DNA of 64,000 bases from Rhizobium favelukesii (lineage in GTDB: Bacteria > Pseudomonadota > Alphaproteobacteria > Rhizobiales > Rhizobiaceae): positions 682,001-746,000 of the forward strand of contig NZ_HG916854.1 in assembly GCF_000577275.2 (NCBI RefSeq), read 5' to 3'. Made by a program: the position numbers and the translations under genes. The notes under the pieces were generated by a model that saw nothing but the letters and a program-made list of their open reading frames with translations, was not told the DNA's origin and did no database searches. Below are positions 17,323 to 26,375 of the stretch, piece by piece. Position 1 is the stretch's first letter. Each line of letters opens with the position of its first letter.

Positions 17323-18252
17323 TTACGGGTGGCTGGCGATGAAGCCTGCGACGTTTTCCTTTGTCGTCAGCGTGGCGTCCATAAGCTGTACCGGAGGCAC
17401 CTTCTCTCCGGCGACAAGCTTGGCGGCGTTTGCCACCGCATCGCGGCCCATCTTCTGCGTCTGCTGTGTCGCAGTCACGTCGAAGACGCCCCTGCCCAGA
17501 GCTTCGAGTGCTGCAGTGTCACCGTCGAAGCCGCCAACGACGATCTTCTGGGAGGGATTGGCGACCTTGATGGCCTGCGCGGCGCCAAGTGCGAGCGCGT
17601 CGGCCTGCGCGAACACGATCGAGACGTCCGGATTTGCCTGGAGCATGTTCTGCATGATCTGGAAGCCCTCGTCCTGGCTCCAGATATTCGAGTACTGTTC
17701 GGCAACAACCTTTACATCAGGATTTGCCTTGAGGGACTCAGCACATCCCTTGGAGCGGTCCACCTCGGGCGTCGTGCCCTTCTGACCATGGATGATGACC
17801 ATTTTGCCCTTGCCACCGGCTTGCTTCAGAATGTAGTCGCAGACGGCCTTGGCGGACGCTACGGAATCCGTTGCAAGGAAGGTGTCGCCCGGTGCGCCGT
17901 CGGCGTTGCGGTCGACGTTCACCACCGGAACGCCGGCACTCTTAGCAAGTTTGACCGGAACGGTCGCAGCGGCGGCTCCCGCCGGAATGTAGATCAGTGC
18001 ATCGATGTTCTGGGTTAGAAGGTCCTGGATCTGGTTGACCTGCGTCGGTCCGTCGCCCTTCGCATCGACGGTGACGACTTCGATGCCACGCTTTTTGGCT
18101 TCGTCTTCGACCGACTGCTTGATCTGATTGAAGAAGTTTGCCTGAAGGTTGGCAACGGCGAGGCCGACTTTCTTCAGCTCTGCGGCGTGTACAGGTCCGA
18201 GCGTAAGACCGAGTAGTGCGGCAGATGCGAGCATGGTGCGCGCAATTTTCAT
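17323..18252 (-). CDS. Sugar ABC transporter substrate-binding protein (RbsB-like)
   Basis: A 309-residue periplasmic protein. The signal peptide MKIARTMLASAALLGL... ends near VHA, followed by a type I periplasmic fold for pentose/polyol ligands (KVGLAVANLQANFFNQIK, PVVNVDRNADG, VVGGFDGD). ATG 18252 has GGAGGAAAT upstream. It lies between permease and ATPase genes in the leftward unit. The ligand is unknown; the neighbouring dehydrogenases make a polyol or short sugar likely. Confidence 0.92.
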   Translation of the reverse strand: MKIARTMLASAALLGLTLGPVHAAELKKVGLAVANLQANFFNQIKQSVEDEAKKRGIEVVTVDAKGDGPTQVNQIQDLLTQNIDALIYIPAGAAAATVPVKLAKSAGVPVVNVDRNADGAPGDTFLATDSVASAKAVCDYILKQAGGKGKMVIIHGQKGTTPEVDRSKGCAESLKANPDVKVVAEQYSNIWSQDEGFQIMQNMLQANPDVSIVFAQADALALGAAQAIKVANPSQKIVVGGFDGDTAALEALGRGVFDVTATQQTQKMGRDAVANAAKLVAGEKVPPVQLMDATLTTKENVAGFIASHP

Positions 18253-18369
18253 TGTATTTCCTCCGTTGTTTGATGGGACCCTCGGGTAATACCTCCCCCT
18301 CGGGGTATTGATCCGCTCCAACCCTTTGGGGCGGAATTCCAGGGCTTTGCCGACCTGGCGGCCCCTTCG

Positions 18370-19350
18370 TCAGGCGCGACGCCGACGAATAGTCTCCGCG
18401 CCGACCGCAAGTACGATGACGATTCCGATGATCACCTGCTGAAGGAACGGCGAGACATTGAGAAGGTTGAGACCGTTACGAAGGACGCCGATGATAAGGA
18501 CACCGATGAGGGTTCCTCCGATACCCCCGGCTCCGCCGGAGAGCGAAGTGCCGCCGATAACGACCGCAGCGATCGTATCTAGCTCATAGCCGAAACCACT
18601 GGACGGCTGGACCGAGTCAAGGCGGGCGGCCAGCACGATGCCAGCGAGTCCTGCAAGGACCGCACTCGCCACGTAAACGCCGATCGTCACGAGCTTGACG
18701 TTGATACCCGCAAGGCGGGCGACCTCCGGATTTCCACCCACTGCGTAGAGCATACGACCTTCGGAACGGAAATGCAGGAAAAGCCAGGCCACGAGGACGA
18801 CGGCAAGCATCAGGAAGACAGTGGCCGTCAGCACGCCGAAATGGCGGTCGATTGCAAGCATCATGAACCAGTCGGGGAATCCTACGATCTGCTGACCATC
18901 CGTGATCATGTTCGCGACGCCGCGAGCTGCGGACATCATGGCCAGAGTGGCGATGAACGCCGGAACCTTGAACTGCGTCACGAGCAGGCCGACGATCAGC
19001 CCCGAAATGCCGGAGGCAATTAGGCCGAAAGCGATCCCGACGGCGAGTGGAAGGCCGGCGATGTTGGCGGTCCAACCCATCACCATCATAGCGAGCGCAA
19101 GCACCGAACCGACCGACAGATCGATGCCGCCGATGAGGATGACGAAGGTCATTCCAACCGCCATGATGCCAAGGACGGTGATCTGATCGAGGATGTTGAG
19201 GCCGTTTCGAACTGAGAGAAACGCGTCTGTGCTGAAGCTTAGGAAGGCGCAAAGTGCGAGCAGCCCCACGAGTGGACCGGTAGCTCCCTTGACCTTACCA
19301 AGCCAGGTGCCGGCCGAAAGCCTCTGTTCATTGATATCGAGCGCCACCAT
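18370..19350 (-). CDS. Ribose-type sugar ABC transporter permease (RbsC-like)
   Basis: A 326-residue inner-membrane permease with 8-10 hydrophobic segments and family motifs GGIDLSVGSVLAL and GGTSLSGGAGGIGGT. It is the first gene of the leftward transporter unit. Its start faces the transketolase operon across a 212-base intergenic region containing inverted and direct repeats. A gap of 117 bases separates it from the binding-protein gene. Confidence 0.92.
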   Translation of the reverse strand: MVALDINEQRLSAGTWLGKVKGATGPLVGLLALCAFLSFSTDAFLSVRNGLNILDQITVLGIMAVGMTFVILIGGIDLSVGSVLALAMMVMGWTANIAGLPLAVGIAFGLIASGISGLIVGLLVTQFKVPAFIATLAMMSAARGVANMITDGQQIVGFPDWFMMLAIDRHFGVLTATVFLMLAVVLVAWLFLHFRSEGRMLYAVGGNPEVARLAGINVKLVTIGVYVASAVLAGLAGIVLAARLDSVQPSSGFGYELDTIAAVVIGGTSLSGGAGGIGGTLIGVLIIGVLRNGLNLLNVSPFLQQVIIGIVIVLAVGAETIRRRRA

Positions 19351-19394
19351 CGTTCCTCCCTAGGTCTAGGCTGGTTGTCAATATTTGTTCAGGG

Positions 19395-19409
19395 CAGAAT
19401 AATTATGCA
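19395..19409. promoter_or_regulatory. Operator-like direct repeat copy 1 (CAGAATAATTATGCA)
   Basis: This 15-base sequence recurs as CTGAATATTTATGCA at 19536-19550 (12 of 15 identical). It lies 45 bases upstream of the permease start, on the leftward side of the divergent region. Confidence 0.35.
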
Positions 19410-19518
19410 CGCCTGCTGGAAAATTCATTAACAAGTTGCTTTAAGGCTGTCAACAACATTTGTCCGTGCTCCTCCTGGCATGATGTTTGCCTGAGGGGGT
19501 TGACTAAACGCGCTCGTA

Positions 19519-19550
19519 TGCAAAAATATTGAGAACTGAATATTTATGCA
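19519..19550. promoter_or_regulatory. 12-bp inverted repeat, candidate SorC-regulator operator
   Basis: TGCAAAAATATT (19519-19530) and AATATTTATGCA (19539-19550) form an inverted repeat with one mismatch and an 8-base spacer, ending 12 bases before the transketolase start. The right arm is repeated at 19395-19409. Position between divergent operons and the presence of a SorC-type regulator downstream suggest the operator of this locus. Confidence 0.45.
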
Positions 19551-19562
19551 TGAGAGGAACCC

Positions 19563-20372
19563 ATGGATACGACAGAACTCGAGCGCCTCGCTCGCGAGAT
19601 CCGATTGCGCGATCTTCAGGCAGTCTTCGAATCAGGCGCTGGCCATATCGGCGGGGAGATGTCGGTCATCGATATCCTGACGGCCCTTTATTTCCGCGTG
19701 CTGAACGTTTGGCCGGACCAGCCGAAGCACCCCGCTCGGGACAGGTTCGTTCTTTCCAAGGGGCATACGGCGTGCGCCCTGTATGTGACGCTCGCAAAGC
19801 GCGGTTTCATTCCGGAAGAGGAGATTTCCACCTTCCTGCAGCCGCACTCGAGACTGAATGGGCATCCCAACTGCAACAAGGTTCCAGGTGTCGAAACAAA
19901 CACCGGCCCGCTCGGCCATGGTCTGCCAGTTTCGGTGGGCATGGCGAAGGCCGCCAAGCTCTCCGGCGCAAAGTATCATACGTACGTTGTCACCGGCGAC
20001 GGAGAGATGCAGGAAGGTTCCAACTGGGAGGCGATCATGGCCGCGGCCCAATTCAAACTGGATAACCTGACGCTGGTCATCGACCACAACAGGTTCCAGC
20101 AGGGCGCCGCTCTGGCCGACACCAACGATCTCGCGCCGCTCCGTCCGAAGCTCGAAGCCTTCGACTGGGAAGTCACCGAGATCAACGGAAACAAAATGAG
20201 CGAGGTCGTGCCGGCCCTCGAACACCGGGGATCGCGACCGCACTGCATCGTGGCCCACACCAACAAGGGTCATGGAATCTCGTTCATGCAGGATCGCGTC
20301 GACTGGCACCACAAGGTCCCGAGCAAGGAACAGTACGAAATCGCATTGGCAGAACTGTCGGAGGCACTGTGA
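19563..20372 (+). CDS. Transketolase, N-terminal (ThDP-binding) subunit
   Basis: A 269-residue protein equal to the N-terminal half of transketolase: GAGHIGGEMS, SKGHTACALY, GPLGHGLPVSVGMA, and the thiamine diphosphate motif GDGEMQEGSNWEA continuing to IDHNRFQ. It is paired with the C-terminal subunit by a TGATG overlap. Split transketolases of this type occur in dedicated sugar pathways, for example apulose-4-phosphate transketolase AptAB, as well as in pentose metabolism. Substrate assignment here is open. Confidence 0.9.
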   Translation: MDTTELERLAREIRLRDLQAVFESGAGHIGGEMSVIDILTALYFRVLNVWPDQPKHPARDRFVLSKGHTACALYVTLAKRGFIPEEEISTFLQPHSRLNGHPNCNKVPGVETNTGPLGHGLPVSVGMAKAAKLSGAKYHTYVVTGDGEMQEGSNWEAIMAAAQFKLDNLTLVIDHNRFQQGAALADTNDLAPLRPKLEAFDWEVTEINGNKMSEVVPALEHRGSRPHCIVAHTNKGHGISFMQDRVDWHHKVPSKEQYEIALAELSEAL

Positions 20373-21328
20373 TGAACGCGCCAGTAAACGCACCCAAGCT
20401 CTACGATTGCCGCGACGCGTTCGCAGCGACGCTCGAGCGCCTGGCAGCCGAGAACGAAACGATCGTCGCGGTCTGCAATGACTCCGTAGGCTCCTCCAAG
20501 CTCGGCGGCTTCAAGTCGAAGTTTCCGGAGCGCCTGGTAAATGTCGGCATCGCGGAACAGAACATGGTCGGCGTTGGGGCAGGCCTCGCCAACGGCGGGC
20601 GCCTTCCATACGTCTGCGGCGCCTCTCCCTTTCTAACCGGACGATCGCTTGAGCAGATCAAGGCCGACATTTCCTACTCGAACGCGAACGTTAAACTCGT
20701 GGGCATTTCCTCTGGTATGGCCTATGGCGAGCTGGGGCCGACCCACCATTCGATCGAAGACTTCGCCTGGACTCGCGTCCTGCCCAATCTTCCTGTGATC
20801 GCGCCCTGCGACCGCATCGAAACCGCCGCGGCCGTCGAGTGGGCGGCGACCTACCACGGGCCATGCTTCCTCCGCCTGTCGCGCGTGGGCGTGCCCGACC
20901 TTCTTCCGGAAGGTCACAAGTTCGAGCTTGGCAAGGCAAATCTCCTGCGCGAGGGTTCGGACGTCACGCTCATTGCCAACGGCACTTTGACTCATCGCAT
21001 GTTGAAAGCTGCCGAACTCCTCGCAGTACGTGGCATCAGCGCCAGGGTGCTCAACCTTGCAACGGTTCGCCCGATCGACGAGGAGGCCATCATCGCCGCA
21101 GCGAAGGAAACGGGCGCAATCGTCACGGCCGAAGAGCATTCGATCTTTGGCGGGCTTGGCTCTGCGGTTGCCGAAGTGGTGGTCGACAATGCTCCGGTCC
21201 CGATGAAGCGTCTGGGTGTTCCCGGCATCTACGCTCCGACCGGATCGGCGGAGTTCCTACTCGACGAGTTCGGCATGGCACCCTCGGCAATCGCCGACGC
21301 CGCGCAGTCGCTGATCAAGCGCAAGTAA
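20372..21328 (+). CDS. Transketolase, C-terminal (pyrimidine/transketolase C) subunit
   Basis: A 318-residue partner subunit with the pyrimidine-binding domain (VGIAEQNMVGVGAGLA, with the catalytic Glu) and a transketolase C-terminal domain ending near FLLDEFGMAPSAIA. ATG 20372 overlaps the preceding TGA, with GGAGG at 20360-20364; an alternative GTG at 20369 is less likely. It should assemble with the 19563 product into an a2b2 enzyme transferring two-carbon units. Confidence 0.9.
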   Translation: MNAPVNAPKLYDCRDAFAATLERLAAENETIVAVCNDSVGSSKLGGFKSKFPERLVNVGIAEQNMVGVGAGLANGGRLPYVCGASPFLTGRSLEQIKADISYSNANVKLVGISSGMAYGELGPTHHSIEDFAWTRVLPNLPVIAPCDRIETAAAVEWAATYHGPCFLRLSRVGVPDLLPEGHKFELGKANLLREGSDVTLIANGTLTHRMLKAAELLAVRGISARVLNLATVRPIDEEAIIAAAKETGAIVTAEEHSIFGGLGSAVAEVVVDNAPVPMKRLGVPGIYAPTGSAEFLLDEFGMAPSAIADAAQSLIKRK

Positions 21329-21394
21329 ACTAGTAGTACCTCATCAACCCGGGGCACACTCCGCCGCCCCGGTCGAATGATCTGGGAGGATACG

Positions 21395-22861
21395 ATGCGG
21401 GCTATTCTGGCGATCGACCAGGGCACGACCAATTCCAAGGCAGTTCTCGTTTGCGATAAGGGAGAAGTCATCGCCAGAGGCTCGGCCCCTGTCGGCATCT
21501 CCTATCCGAAGCCCGGCTGGGTCGAACAAGACCCGCGCCGGCTCTACGCCTCCGTCTGCGAAGCAATCGACGCCTGTTTGAAGGCCGCACCCGATGTGAC
21601 CATCGAGGCCGTGGCGATTTCCAATCAGCGCGAATCGGTCACCGCCTGGGACGCCGACACGGGCGAAGCACTTGGCCCGGTGCTGAGCTGGCAGTGCCGA
21701 CGCACGGCACCGGATTGCGAACGTCTACTTGCCGAAGGTCGTCTTGACCGAGTGCAGGCGCTCACCGGCCTCCCCTTGGACCCAATGTTCCCCGGTTCGA
21801 AATTCCGATGGCTGCTAGAGCGCATGCCGACAGGCCGATCGGTCCGGCTTGGAACGATCGACAGTTGGCTCGTGCACTGCCTGACCGGCGGGAGCCGGCA
21901 CCTCTGCGATGCCTCGAACGCTGCTAGAAGCCAGTTGTTCGACCTTCAGGAGCAGAGATGGAGTGAGGAACTCGGAGTGATTTTCGGCGTCGATACCGCA
22001 CTCCTCCCGGAGGTGCTCGACAGCTCTGCGGATTTCGGTGCGACACAGGGGCTTCCGGGCGTACCGGACGGCACACCTATCAGGGCCGCGATCGGCGATA
22101 GCCATGCCGCCCTGTTTGGTCATGGAGCATTCAAGCCGGGTGATGGCAAGGTAACCTTCGGAACGGGCTCCTCGGTGATGACGACGCTTCCTCGGTTCAT
22201 CGCCCCGCGCAACGGCGTCACGACCACGGTCGCATGGCGCATCGGTGGAAAGCCGACTTTCGCCTTCGAAGGCAACATTCTCGTTTCCGCCGCAAGCCTC
22301 CCATGGATGGCGGGCATTCTCGGCCTGCCTGATGTGGCCGCCCTTGTCGACCTGGCGGCGACCGCCGAACCAGGAGGACCAGGCTTCGTGCCCGCCTTCG
22401 TAGGACTGGGCGCACCCTACTGGAACTCCGACGCACGCGCGCTCTTCTCGCTGATCAATTTCAGCACGACGCGTGCTCAAATGGCGCGCTCTGTGACGGA
22501 CTCGATCGCCTTCCAGGTCCACGACGTGATCGCTGCCATGCGCGCGCAGAGCGGCGGTGAACTCGGCGCCCTCTATGTCGACGGTGGACCAAGTCAGAAC
22601 CGATTTCTCATGCAGTGCGTCTCGAACCTTGTCGAACGCGCCGTCATCCAATGCGAGGCGCCCGAGGCGTCGGCACTGGGTGCCGCGTATCTTGCAGGAC
22701 TGTCACTCGGCCTGTGGAGCGATCTCGGGGTCATCGCGGGACTGCCCCGAAGCAAGCAGGTCATTGCCCCGGAACGCGTGGATCGAGAAGCGCTCCTGAA
22801 TACCTGGAATGATGCTCTCGCCCGCTCGACGTCGCGCCAAACACCGGCTAAAGGTGAATAA
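21395..22861 (+). CDS. FGGY-family carbohydrate kinase
   Basis: A 488-residue kinase related to glycerol/xylulose kinases: DQGTTNSKAVL phosphate-1 motif at the N-terminus, NQRESVTAWD, GTIDSWLVH, and the adenosine-binding YVDGGPSQNRFLMQ. ATG 21395 has GGGAGGA just upstream. It sits between the transketolase subunits and the regulator and would phosphorylate the ketose made by the SDR. Candidates are apulose, xylulose, erythrulose or another short ketose. The close resemblance to glycerol kinase in the first 30 residues does not by itself define the substrate. Confidence 0.88.
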   Translation: MRAILAIDQGTTNSKAVLVCDKGEVIARGSAPVGISYPKPGWVEQDPRRLYASVCEAIDACLKAAPDVTIEAVAISNQRESVTAWDADTGEALGPVLSWQCRRTAPDCERLLAEGRLDRVQALTGLPLDPMFPGSKFRWLLERMPTGRSVRLGTIDSWLVHCLTGGSRHLCDASNAARSQLFDLQEQRWSEELGVIFGVDTALLPEVLDSSADFGATQGLPGVPDGTPIRAAIGDSHAALFGHGAFKPGDGKVTFGTGSSVMTTLPRFIAPRNGVTTTVAWRIGGKPTFAFEGNILVSAASLPWMAGILGLPDVAALVDLAATAEPGGPGFVPAFVGLGAPYWNSDARALFSLINFSTTRAQMARSVTDSIAFQVHDVIAAMRAQSGGELGALYVDGGPSQNRFLMQCVSNLVERAVIQCEAPEASALGAAYLAGLSLGLWSDLGVIAGLPRSKQVIAPERVDREALLNTWNDALARSTSRQTPAKGE

Positions 22862-22882
22862 AAATTCACACCGGGATCAGCG

Positions 22883-23836
22883 ATGTCTCGCCTAAACGAA
22901 CTCCGCCTCATTTCAAGAGTCGCCCAGATGTATCACATCGAGGGACGGCGACAGGCGGAGATCGCGCAGCATCTTCGGCTGTCGCAGGCAACAGTCTCCC
23001 GGATGCTGAAGCGCGCTGAGGCGGAGGATATCGTCCGGACGAGCGTCATACCTCCTGTTGGCACCTACAGCGAACTCGAGGCGGGCCTCCGTGAGAGGTA
23101 CGACCTGGCCGAGGCAGTTGTTGTGGAGTGTACGGAAGACCGCGACGGAGCCATCATGGCCCGGATCGGCGAAGCGGCAGCTCATCTCCTGGAGGTCACG
23201 CTTGCCCCTGGAGAGATCATCGGGGTTTCGAGTTGGAGTCAAACCATCTTCAAGATGGTGGAAAACATCCACCCTCAGAAGAGCGCGCAGGCGAAGTACG
23301 TCGTTCAGACCCTCGGCGGCATGGGCGATCCGTCGGTTCAGACCCACGCCACCCAACTTACCACACGGCTTGCGCGGCTGACCGGTGCGGAGCCCAAACT
23401 TCTTCCCGTGCAAGGAGTGACCACCTCGCGAGAGGCCAAGCTCCTCATGCAGTCCGATCCATTTGTCAGAGAGACGATGGACTTGTTTGGCAGTATCACG
23501 CTTGCGATAGTAGGCGTCGGAGCAGTCGAACCCTCAGAACTTCTCGCACGGTCGGGGAACATCTTTTCGTCGCGGGAGCTTGCTGATCTCGCGGATGCGG
23601 GTGCCGTCGGCGACATCTCGCTCCGTTTCTTCGACAAAAACGGCAAAGCGGTGAGGACGCCTTTGGACGAGCGTGTTATCGGCATCCCGCTTGAGGATCT
23701 TGCTCGGGTCGATCGTGTCATTGCTTTGGCCGGCGGCTTGAAAAAGACGGCCGCTATTGCAGGCGCGCTGCGACTTGGGGTCATAGGTATGTTGGTGACT
23801 GACAAGTTCACCGCTCAGCGATTGATTGATCTGTAG
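22883..23836 (+). CDS. SorC-family sugar-binding transcriptional regulator
   Basis: A 317-residue regulator with an N-terminal helix-turn-helix (QAEIAQHLRLSQATVSRMLKR, residues about 24-44 in part) and the SorC/DeoR-type effector domain binding phosphorylated sugars (VVQTLGGMGD, LFGSITLAIVGVG, ALAGGLKKTAAIAGAL). It starts 21 bases after the kinase stop, so it is co-transcribed with the genes it probably controls. EryD, the regulator of the rhizobial erythritol locus, belongs to the same family. Confidence 0.9.
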   Translation: MSRLNELRLISRVAQMYHIEGRRQAEIAQHLRLSQATVSRMLKRAEAEDIVRTSVIPPVGTYSELEAGLRERYDLAEAVVVECTEDRDGAIMARIGEAAAHLLEVTLAPGEIIGVSSWSQTIFKMVENIHPQKSAQAKYVVQTLGGMGDPSVQTHATQLTTRLARLTGAEPKLLPVQGVTTSREAKLLMQSDPFVRETMDLFGSITLAIVGVGAVEPSELLARSGNIFSSRELADLADAGAVGDISLRFFDKNGKAVRTPLDERVIGIPLEDLARVDRVIALAGGLKKTAAIAGALRLGVIGMLVTDKFTAQRLIDL

Positions 23837-24237
23837 AATCGCTCTCCAGGCGACACCGAGCCCACCTAAAGCCGAAGCAGAGACTGCACGCCTTTCCAGC
23901 CGCCGAAGGCTGGCCGCGTCACCCGCGCCGAACTCCACTGTCGAAGGTGATTGGAACCTTGCGTTCCAACAGCGCTCCGCCAGCGCAACGCGCACGTAGA
24001 CGTCATCCCGGTGCGTGCAGGCCATGCATTGGACCTCGCCGATGTGGATGCGGGTGGGCGAGCGTTGCCGCTGCTAAAAACGGCCTCGAGGTGAAAAAAT
24101 ACCGGGAGAGGTCTCGCGCAAATCGACGGCTCGGATGCTCGCGTGCTCAACCCATGACGAGCACCATTTGCGGCGGCGCCAAAACTGCACCTGGTTTGGT
24201 TTGCGCGTCCGGTTTGCGCCGCAACGCTCTGCGCTTA
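23837..24237. other. Intergenic stretch, no gene recognised
   Basis: Both strands carry open frames typical of GC-rich DNA but none with convincing family features. The minus strand contains the short pattern FGGWKG, seen in aldehyde dehydrogenase C-termini, without further support. Confidence 0.5.
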
Positions 24238-25167
24238 TCAGCGCTGTACCAGATGGATGCCTGCCAGCGTGCAACGGACCGATCCGCCAGCTTTTTCGAT
24301 CGTCGGAATATCAAGGGCGACGGGTTTGACGCTTTCCTCGATCACGGCAAGTTGATCCCGGTCGAGCGAGGCAAGCGCCGTGGTCGAAAGCGCCAGGATA
24401 CGACCATCCTTTCCTTGAAGCTCAAGGGCGTTGCCGGCAAAGCGCGAAATCTGCTCGTTGATGAGCGCAACGATGCTCCGGCCGGACCGCTCCAGTCTGG
24501 TGACGATCTCCTGCCGTCTGGCAGGATCGGTCATCATCTCCAGCCCGATCATGGCGAAATCGGTGGCGATGCACATCAGAACATTGGTGTGATAGACGCA
24601 GACGCCGTTTTCGTCGCGGGCGTCGAACACCATCGGCTCGTAATTGAAATGGGTCGAGAAGCGTTCGAGCGCGATCGGATCGGTGCGGTCGGAGTGCACC
24701 GCGTAGGCGACCCGGTCAATGTGGTCGAGGACCATGGCACCGGTGCCCTCGAGAAAGAGCCCGTCGGGTTCAAGGCCCGAATAGTCGATGACCTCCTGCA
24801 CCCGATAGCGGGTCTTCAGCATTTCGGTGACGTCGCTGCGCCGTTCGCGCCGGCGGCTGACGGCCTTCATCGGATAGATAGCGATGTGACCGCCGGCGTG
24901 GGTGGAGAACCAGTTGTTGGGAAAGACCGAATCCGGCGTCTGGCACCCCGTGTCCTCGAAGAGATGCACCTCGACGCCGAGACGTCCGAGCGTGTCGGCG
25001 GCCTCATTTATTTCACCATACGCGACGGATGACAGATCCTCCCTCACGTCCTGACTGGTCTGGAAATGGTTGTCGGCCGCCGTTTCCGTGTTCACGGTAA
25101 AATGGTGCGGACGCACCATGACGACCGCGCAGGGCGCCTGGATGGAATAGGCTGAATGTCGCGGCAT
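24238..25167 (-). CDS. ctlX: Citrulline hydrolase CtlX-like, amidinotransferase superfamily
   Basis: A 309-residue guanidine-modifying enzyme. Family landmarks are MVRPHHFTVN, DSVFPNNWFSTHAGG, LEGTGAMVLDH, the catalytic His in VCVYHTNVL and the catalytic Cys in GGSVRCTLAGIH close to the C-terminus. CtlX-type enzymes hydrolyse citrulline to ornithine, ammonia and CO2. It lies 11 bases downstream of the ornithine cyclodeaminase gene, which would use that ornithine. A role in citrulline or arginine catabolism is therefore likely. Confidence 0.85.
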   Translation of the reverse strand: MPRHSAYSIQAPCAVVMVRPHHFTVNTETAADNHFQTSQDVREDLSSVAYGEINEAADTLGRLGVEVHLFEDTGCQTPDSVFPNNWFSTHAGGHIAIYPMKAVSRRRERRSDVTEMLKTRYRVQEVIDYSGLEPDGLFLEGTGAMVLDHIDRVAYAVHSDRTDPIALERFSTHFNYEPMVFDARDENGVCVYHTNVLMCIATDFAMIGLEMMTDPARRQEIVTRLERSGRSIVALINEQISRFAGNALELQGKDGRILALSTTALASLDRDQLAVIEESVKPVALDIPTIEKAGGSVRCTLAGIHLVQR

Positions 25168-25178
25168 CGTTTTTGCTC

Positions 25179-26234
25179 CTACGCCTGCCTTGCCCGCTGC
25201 AGCATGCCGAAGAGATCACGCGGATCGTCGGGGTCGGCGATGATGTCGAGGTCCTGGTAGAGCCCTGTGCCCTTGAGCCGGTCGCGGACGTAGCGGAGCG
25301 CGGAAAAATCCTCGATCGCGAAACCCACGCTGTCGAACAGGGTGATCTGGCTGATATCGCGCCGCCCCTGCGCCTGCCCGGTGATTACTTTCCACAATTC
25401 CGTAACAGGGTAGTCCGGTTCCATCTGCTGGATCTCGCCTTCGATGCGCGTCTGCGGCGGATATTCGACGAAGGTGTGGGCGCGCAGCAGGATATCGCAA
25501 TGCAACTCGGTCTTGCCGGGGCAGTCGCCGCCGATCGCGTTGATGTGGACGCCGGCGCCGATCATGTTATCGGTGAGGATCGTCGCATATTGCTTGTCGG
25601 CGGTGCAGGTGGTGATGATGTCGGCGCCTTCGATTGCGGATTGCGACGAGGTGCAGGCGGTAACCGTCAAGCCGGCGCCCGACAGGTTGCGTACCATCTT
25701 TGCCGTTGCCAGCGGATCGATATCGTAGAGCCTGATGCGATCGATGCCGCAGACGGCCTTCATGGCAAGCGCCTGAAATTCAGCCTGCGCGCCGTTGCCG
25801 ATCATCGCCATGGTGCGCGCACCCTTTGGTGCCAGATGCCGTGCCGCCATGGCCGAGGTGGCGGCGGTGCGAAGCGCAGTCAGCAGCGTCATTTCAGTCA
25901 GCAGCACCGGATAGCCGGTCGAGACTTCCGCCAGGAGGCCAAAGGCGGTGACAGTCTGCAGGCCCTGCGCCATGTTCTTCGGATGGCCGTTCACATATTT
26001 GAAGCTATAGATCTCGCCATCCGAGGTCGGCATCAGCTCGATCACGCCCTCGCGGGAATGGGAGGCGACCCGCGGTGTCTTGTCGAAGAGCTCCCATCGG
26101 CGGAAATCCGCCTCGATGACGTCGGTGAGCTCGGCCAGCAAGGTTTCCAGCCCGATATGGTGGACAAGCCGCATCATGTTCTCGACGCTGACGAAGGGTA
26201 CGAAGGCTTTTTCCGATGGAAGGGGTGACGGCAT
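25179..26234 (-). CDS. ocd: Ornithine cyclodeaminase
   Basis: A 351-residue enzyme of the ornithine cyclodeaminase/mu-crystallin family, converting ornithine to proline and ammonia with NAD. Visible are the substrate region LMPTSDGEIYSFKYVNGHP, the conserved LTALRTAATSAMAA, the nucleotide-binding IGNGAQAEFQ and the Asp-containing INAIGGDCPGKTEL. ATG 26234 is preferred to the GTG at 26237, with GAGGAA upstream. It is the first gene of a leftward pair with ctlX, divergent from an Lrp regulator. Confidence 0.93.
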   Translation of the reverse strand: MPSPLPSEKAFVPFVSVENMMRLVHHIGLETLLAELTDVIEADFRRWELFDKTPRVASHSREGVIELMPTSDGEIYSFKYVNGHPKNMAQGLQTVTAFGLLAEVSTGYPVLLTEMTLLTALRTAATSAMAARHLAPKGARTMAMIGNGAQAEFQALAMKAVCGIDRIRLYDIDPLATAKMVRNLSGAGLTVTACTSSQSAIEGADIITTCTADKQYATILTDNMIGAGVHINAIGGDCPGKTELHCDILLRAHTFVEYPPQTRIEGEIQQMEPDYPVTELWKVITGQAQGRRDISQITLFDSVGFAIEDFSALRYVRDRLKGTGLYQDLDIIADPDDPRDLFGMLQRARQA

Positions 26235-26325
26235 CACGAATTCCTCTGGCGCTGAGCTGATAGAGCGAGGTTAGCGTTCCCAACTGTTGGCCGAAAGCGC
26301 AAAACTGTGCTAATTCCGGCAGTCG

Positions 26326-26335
26326 ATTGTACAAT
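26326..26335. promoter_or_regulatory. Palindrome ATTGTACAAT between ocd and the Lrp gene
   Basis: A perfect 10-bp palindrome in the AT-rich 141-base divergent region, followed by further TTGT-containing sequence (TTTGTTCAG, ATTGTCTAAA). Such phased AT-rich elements suit Lrp/AsnC binding. The assignment to this regulator is inferred from position. Confidence 0.35.
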
Positions 26336-26375
26336 TTGTTCAGATTGTCTAAATTTATCAGCCTGGAGGGGAAAC

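Noticed and set aside
23866..24150. Possible aldehyde dehydrogenase tail (FGGWKG motif) on the minus strand
   Set aside because: Only six residues match; surrounding sequence does not resemble the family.
25173..26228. 351-codon rightward open frame
   Set aside because: Exactly opposite ornithine cyclodeaminase, whose motifs are unambiguous.
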